Shown piece by piece: positions 6,316 through 8,945 of a stretch of DNA of 8,945 nucleotides. Below the pieces are notes generated by a model. That model did not search any database. It saw only the letters and a program-made list of their open reading frames with translations, and was not told where the DNA came from. Each line of letters opens with the position of its first letter. Position 1 is the stretch's first letter. The stretch spans positions 1 to 8,945 of the forward strand of contig JAHIZQ010000098.1 in assembly GCA_018814505.1 (NCBI GenBank), in the 5' to 3' direction. Source of the DNA: Candidatus Omnitrophota bacterium (GTDB lineage Bacteria > Omnitrophota > Gorgyraeia > Tantalellales > Tantalellaceae). The position numbers were made by a program, and so were the translations under genes.

Positions 6316-6341
6316 GGGCAACCACAGGGGGTTGCCCCTAC
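6316..6341 (-). repeat. REP-like element, copy 3, inverted, inside the RAYT gene
   Basis: On the minus strand it reads GTAG, GGGCAACC, loop CCCTGT, GGTTGCCC. Two stem pairs differ from copy 1 and both are compensated, while tag and loop are identical. With copy 2 it makes a head-to-head pair about 50 bases apart, like a REP doublet (BIME). In the transposase frame it codes for GQPQGVAPT. Confidence 0.82.
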
Positions 6342-6615
6342 GGCGTTATCGTTATCGGATGTGGTTCATCGGTTCAAAACCATGACAACAAAACAATATT
6401 GCGATGGTGTGAAATCCAACAATTGGCCGGCATTTAATGCCCGCCTCTGGCAACGCAATTATTACGAACACGTCATCCGTGACGAGTCCGACCTTAACCG
6501 TATCCGTGAATACATCATAAACAATCCCGTCAATTGGGAGAAAGACGAATATTACCAATAGGGGGAATGTTGCAAAACACGCATACTTTTTGTGACAAAA
6601 ATCGCCCGCATTCTT

Positions 6616-6647
6616 GATATAACTGATTTAAAATAATGGGTTATATC
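6616..6647. repeat. 8-bp inverted repeat around 16 bases
   Basis: GATATAAC (6616-6623) and GTTATATC (6640-6647) match perfectly. An outer CGCCCG at 6603 also finds CGGGCG at 6671. It could be a protein-binding site or the end of an inserted segment. There is no direct support for either. Confidence 0.4.
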
Positions 6648-6685
6648 GAAATTTGGAGAAAGAGGGGTGTCGGGCGCGCTTTAAT

Positions 6686-6726
6686 ATGTCCATTACCTTG
6701 AAATGTCCACTGGCGAGCGGACATTT
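6686..6726. promoter_or_regulatory. Operator-like module A: half-site plus 26-bp near-palindrome
   Basis: The half-site ATGTCCA at 6686 recurs exactly 17 bases on, inside a near-palindrome (6701-6726) made of AAATGTCC and GGACATTT around a partly paired centre (CT/AG kept, one mismatched pair). The layout is the same as in module B, 59 bases downstream, so both are probably bound by the same dimeric regulator, with AbiEi the nearest candidate. Confidence 0.6.
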
Positions 6727-6742
6727 AGCCCTGCCAGATCTG

Positions 6743-6785
6743 TAATGTTCACTTTTTGCTAATGTTCACTAATTAGTGAACATTA
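6743..6785. promoter_or_regulatory. Operator-like module B: half-site plus perfect 26-bp palindrome
   Basis: The half-site TAATGTTCACT at 6743-6753 is repeated 17 bases on as the left arm of a perfect palindrome, TAATGTTCACT - AATT - AGTGAACATTA (6760-6785). Arm lengths and spacing equal those of module A, with C-to-T type changes made on both arms. A weak promoter-like pair (TTCACT 6765, TATGAG 6788, 17-base gap) overlaps it. Confidence 0.68.
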
Positions 6786-6793
6786 GGTATGAG

Positions 6794-6805
6794 ACTGTTA
6801 ACAGT
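6794..6805. repeat. 12-bp perfect palindrome
   Basis: ACTGTTAACAGT is a perfect 12-bp palindrome eight bases after operator module B. It could be another regulator site. A palindrome of this length can also arise by chance in AT-rich DNA. Confidence 0.35.
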
Positions 6806-6890
6806 TTAAAAAACAGCATAAATGACAAGCCTATGTTTACGGTATAGCTGTAAAATAAACCTTCGTTTGTAAGATAAATAGATAAAATGC

Positions 6891-6919
6891 TTGACATTGG
6901 TTTATAATTATGCTAAATT
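6891..6919 (+). promoter_or_regulatory. Sigma-70-type promoter of abiEi
   Basis: A consensus -35 box TTGACA (6891-6896) is followed after 17 bases by TAAATT (6914-6919), with the extended -10 TG at 6911-6912. Transcription would begin at about 6926-6927, on the ATG of abiEi. The TTG in the -35 box opens the same frame but is not the start codon. Confidence 0.65.
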
Positions 6920-6926
6920 GACTATT

Positions 6927-7691
6927 ATGAATGGACAAAATCGAAGTATAATAAACAAATTGCTCGCTAACTGGCCTAAGAACACCGTTGCTGTTTCTTC
7001 TTGGTTAGAGGGGCAAAGTGTGTATCGCCAATTAGCCGGAACGTATGTTAAAAGCGGATGGATAGAACGTATAGGAAAAGGAGCTTTTAAGCGGGCAGAT
7101 GAAAATGTTGACTGGAGCGGCGGCCTTTACACGCTTCAAGCACAGTTAAATATGTCCGTTCATCCAGCTGGAAAAACAGCGCTTCAATTGCAAGGTAGCG
7201 CGCATTATCTTCCGGCAAATTTAAAACAAACAAAGATCGTTCTTTTTGGATCTAAAAATGAAAAACTTCCCGCATGGTTTAAAAGTTATAAGTGGGAAGT
7301 GTCTGTCCGTTATGTAATGACTGGACTTTTCGGGAAAGATATCGAATTGGGGATGACAACATATAATTTCGGTAATTATGAGATCAAGATATCTTCGTCA
7401 GAAAGAGCCGCTATGGAATTGTGTTATGACGTTCCTAATAGAGAGTCATTTGATGAGATGGATCAGATAATGTCGGGTCTTACGATGCTCAGGCCGAGCC
7501 TCGTTCAGGAACTTTTAGAAAAATGCAAATCGGTAAAGACAAAAAGGCTATTTATGTATTTAGCAGAGAAGCATGATCACTCTTGGGTAAAAAAACTGGA
7601 CTTAGAAAAAGTAGATTTTGGAAAAGGGAAAAGATCCCTTTGCAGTAATGGCTATTATGACGGCAAGTACAAAATAGTTGTTCCTAAATAA
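6927..7691 (+). CDS. abiEi: AbiEi-type antitoxin / transcriptional repressor (type IV toxin-antitoxin)
   Basis: This 254-residue protein belongs to the AbiEi antitoxin family, which counters the AbiEii toxin without direct binding and represses its own operon. The N-terminal winged helix (about 1-60) shows the family pattern: LANWPKNTVAVSSWLEGQSV, then LAGTYVKSGWIERIGKGAF. VDWSGGLYTLQAQLNMSVHP and GKTALQLQGSAHYLP follow, as in AbiEi_3-type proteins, then the C-terminal antitoxin domain. Length is normal. ATG 6927 is chosen because the upstream in-frame codons lie inside the promoter. No ribosome binding site precedes it, so the message may be leaderless. The toxin gene starts seven bases after its stop. 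Doubled palindromes 140-240 bases upstream are possible binding sites. Apart from the start site the call is firm. Confidence 0.88.
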   Translation: MNGQNRSIINKLLANWPKNTVAVSSWLEGQSVYRQLAGTYVKSGWIERIGKGAFKRADENVDWSGGLYTLQAQLNMSVHPAGKTALQLQGSAHYLPANLKQTKIVLFGSKNEKLPAWFKSYKWEVSVRYVMTGLFGKDIELGMTTYNFGNYEIKISSSERAAMELCYDVPNRESFDEMDQIMSGLTMLRPSLVQELLEKCKSVKTKRLFMYLAEKHDHSWVKKLDLEKVDFGKGKRSLCSNGYYDGKYKIVVPK

Positions 7692-7698
7692 GGAGATT

Positions 7699-8589
7699 AT
7701 GAATAAAAATTTATTTCATCAACAAGCAGAACTTTTACTATCAATTCTACCGTATATGACTAAAGATACGGATTTCGCGTTACATGGAGGAACCGCGATA
7801 AACTTTTTTGTTCGCGACATGCCGCGCCTTTCCGTCGATATAGATCTCACATATTTGCGCCTGAGCCCGCGCGATGAAACACTTGAAGCTATTAGCAATC
7901 AGCTTAAGTCAATATCAAGCCGCATTTCTTCAAGTATGCCTTCCGTGATGATAGAGGAGAAAGTGGATTCGGCAAAAGGGTTTATTTCTAAAATCTATGT
8001 TAAAAAGCAAAATGCTATCGTTAAAGTTGAGCCGAATAATGTTATTCGAGGGTCTTTATTCGGGCCAGAGGAAAGAGATCTTTGCAAAAAAGCTGAAGAA
8101 GTTTTTGAGAAATTCGTGACCACAAAGACATTGGCATTTTCTGAGCTATACGGTTCGAAAATATGCGCAGCTCTTGATAGACAACATCCGCGGGACATCT
8201 TTGACATAATGTTACTTCTACAAAACGAAGGGATTACAGAACAAGTTCGAAAATCATTCCTTGTTTATCTAATAAGCCATAATCGTCCGATTGCAGAGTT
8301 ATTGTCACCGAATTTTAAGGACATGAAACCGGTTTTTGATAAAGAGTTCGCTGGCATGGCTTCCTTTGACGTGGAATATGAGGAATTAGTTCGCGTCAGA
8401 AAAATGTTAGTTGATGAAATTAATAAACAAATAACGGATGATGAGCGCGCGTTTTTAATATCGTTTAAAGAAAAAGCGCCAAAGTGGGATCTTCTGGGCG
8501 TTAAAGGCGTTCAGGATATGCCGGCAGTAAAATGGAAATTAGATAATCTCACAAAGATGGGAAGCGATAAACACGCCGAGGCGCTTTAA
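7699..8589 (+). CDS. abiEii: AbiEii-type nucleotidyltransferase toxin
   Basis: This 296-residue protein belongs to the AbiEii/AbiGii toxin family, DNA polymerase beta-like nucleotidyltransferases that stop growth, for instance during phage infection. FALHGGTAINFF at 26-37 holds the nucleotide-binding GG motif, and VDIDL at 46-50 holds the metal-binding D47 and D49. The family's second block is seen as ELYGSKICAALDRQHPRDIF at 149-168, with K154, R161, R165, D166 and D169. All key residues are present, so it should be active. Start ATG 7699 follows TAAGGAG, which overlaps the antitoxin's stop; the spacing is short. In-frame TTG 7678 overlaps the antitoxin gene and lacks a ribosome binding site. 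It is clearly co-transcribed with the antitoxin gene. Some family members modify tRNA acceptor ends with pyrimidines; the target of this one is unknown. Confidence 0.92.
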   Translation: MNKNLFHQQAELLLSILPYMTKDTDFALHGGTAINFFVRDMPRLSVDIDLTYLRLSPRDETLEAISNQLKSISSRISSSMPSVMIEEKVDSAKGFISKIYVKKQNAIVKVEPNNVIRGSLFGPEERDLCKKAEEVFEKFVTTKTLAFSELYGSKICAALDRQHPRDIFDIMLLLQNEGITEQVRKSFLVYLISHNRPIAELLSPNFKDMKPVFDKEFAGMASFDVEYEELVRVRKMLVDEINKQITDDERAFLISFKEKAPKWDLLGVKGVQDMPAVKWKLDNLTKMGSDKHAEAL

Positions 8590-8808
8590 CAGTTGAAGAA
8601 AATCGTTGAGGGCGGGGTTACATGATACTTGTATTGGCTGGAAACGAACGAGAGGGGTAAACTGGAAGACACCGTATTTTTTTCGGTGATTTTATATTTA
8701 AAGGTGGGAAAGATGGCGGAGAAGAACGCTATCGTGAGTTTGAAAGAAAGCTTAACGGTAAATTCATAGCAGTTTTTTGGCTTTTAAGCCAGTAAAGATG
8801 GGGGACAT

Positions 8809-8945
8809 ATGAAAGATATATTAAATAAGGTCGATGCGGCTCAGGCAAAGATTAATAAGATGCGCCCGTTTTCTGATGAGATGAACCATCAAATCAAAGA
8901 ATATTTTCGTATCGGACTTACGTATTCCAGCAACGCGCTGGAAGG
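8809..8945 (+). CDS. Fic-family protein, N-terminal part (3' end outside window)
   Basis: The first 46 codons are visible: a charged helical start, then FRIGLTYSSNALEG. This is the N-terminus of Fic-domain proteins that carry their inhibitory helix in front of the Fic core. The motif (S/T)xxxE(G/N) is seen as S41-NAL-E45-G46; its glutamate normally blocks the ATP site. Fic enzymes usually AMPylate hydroxyl side chains of target proteins. The catalytic HxFxxGNGR motif lies beyond the window. The ribosome binding site is GGGGGA at 8800-8805, with short spacing to ATG 8809. The gene follows abiEii after 219 bases without a clear terminator, so it may be read from the same promoter. Whether it is full length cannot be seen. 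Confidence 0.8.
   Translation, partial: MKDILNKVDAAQAKINKMRPFSDEMNHQIKEYFRIGLTYSSNALE

Larger units (their letters stand above)
5990..6561 (+). pseudogene. REP-associated tyrosine transposase (RAYT, IS200-like HUH family), frameshifted
   Basis: This gene codes for a single-strand DNA transposase of the Y1/HUH class, related to IS200/IS605 TnpA, that acts on REP hairpins. The first part (5990 to about 6250) has RRSIRLKNYDYTQQGAYYVT, typical of RAYT N-termini, and MPNHIHGI, whose H76 and H78 form the metal-binding HUH pair. The second part, shifted by one base, has LSLSDVVHRFKTMTTKQY, then NYYEHVIRDE with the nucleophile tyrosine (codon 6460 or 6463) and the closing YIINNPVNWEKDEYY. The shift lies inside a REP-like sequence that forms part of the gene: it has one C fewer than its sister copy. 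With that C restored the frame is open over all 190 codons. So the gene is complete except for one base, and the defect is recent, a sequencing error, or bypassed by slippage. ATG 5990 is chosen over GTG 5975 because GGAAGGA lies just before it, although the spacing is short. Confidence 0.88.
6562..6926. other. Gene-free stretch between RAYT and AbiE with stacked inverted repeats
   Basis: No credible coding region is seen in these 365 bases on either strand. It holds an 8-bp inverted repeat (6616-6647), two operator-like modules (6686-6726 and 6743-6785), a 12-bp palindrome (6794-6805) and the abiE promoter (6891-6919). The first 50 bases show nothing I can name. It is the regulatory head of the toxin-antitoxin island and may contain the island's left boundary. 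Confidence 0.7.

Noticed and set aside
6017..6325. 102-codon minus-strand frame opposite the RAYT gene
   Set aside because: It is a shadow of the transposase; its histidine- and tyrosine-rich residues mirror the + strand codons.
5945..6341. CRISPR array made by the three similar 25-26-base repeats
   Set aside because: The copies are unequally spaced (269 and 52 bases), one is inverted, and they differ in the stem. They are REP-like hairpins.
6891..6893. TTG at 6891 as start of abiEi
   Set aside because: It is the first half of a consensus -35 box, there is no ribosome binding site before it, and the extra residues do not look like AbiEi.
7678..7680. TTG at 7678 as start of abiEii
   Set aside because: It overlaps the antitoxin gene and has no ribosome binding site. 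ATG 7699 follows AAGGAG.
8778..8791. Terminator between abiEii and fic (TGGCTT/AAGCCA hairpin)
   Set aside because: The T-run is before the hairpin on the + strand and no T-run follows it, so it fits neither direction.

Overview
The window looks like bacterial chromosome with low to moderate GC (judged by eye, not computed). All supportable genes are on the + strand. A LapA-like membrane protein suggests an envelope of the Gram-negative kind. B12-type radical SAM enzymes, NifX-like proteins, DUF89 proteins and RAYT/REP elements together are common in anaerobic, often uncultured lineages (for example Omnitrophota-like candidate phyla), but nothing here fixes the taxonomy.

Left part (1-5508), a metabolic gene string. 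It starts with the 3' part of a Cam-like gamma carbonic anhydrase. A cobalamin-type radical SAM protein, a 63-residue LapA-like membrane protein and two adjacent, non-identical NifX/MTH1175-type proteins follow with gaps of only 6-26 bases and good ribosome binding sites. One of the NifX-like genes starts with TTG behind a near-perfect anti-16S sequence. Further on lie a single-cysteine FAD/NAD(P)H oxidoreductase of the CoA-disulfide reductase type (75-base gap) and a DUF89 metal-dependent phosphatase-like protein (122-base gap). The first genes are probably one operon. No clear terminator is visible between any of them.

Middle part (about 5493-6561), a scrap zone. The DUF89 gene runs straight into an internal piece of a short-chain dehydrogenase gene that breaks off at a hairpin. 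The first 24 codons of a GIY-YIG nuclease follow and run into two large hairpins. Next comes a REP-associated tyrosine transposase (RAYT, IS200-like HUH enzyme) with a frameshift. Three REP-like hairpins (GTAG, 8-bp stem, CCTGT-type loop) lie just upstream of and inside the RAYT gene. Their stems co-vary. The frameshift is explained by one missing C inside the copy that forms part of the coding sequence.

Right part (6562-8945), a defence or toxin-antitoxin island. A gene-free stretch carries a duplicated operator-like module (half-site plus 26-bp palindrome, repeated with a 59-base offset), then a strong promoter placed so that the first gene should be translated leaderless. The genes are AbiEi antitoxin/regulator, AbiEii nucleotidyltransferase toxin (a type IV toxin-antitoxin pair) and, after 219 bases, the start of a Fic-family protein with an N-terminal self-inhibitory motif. 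The AbiE-Fic combination under a doubled palindromic operator is the most system-like feature of the window.
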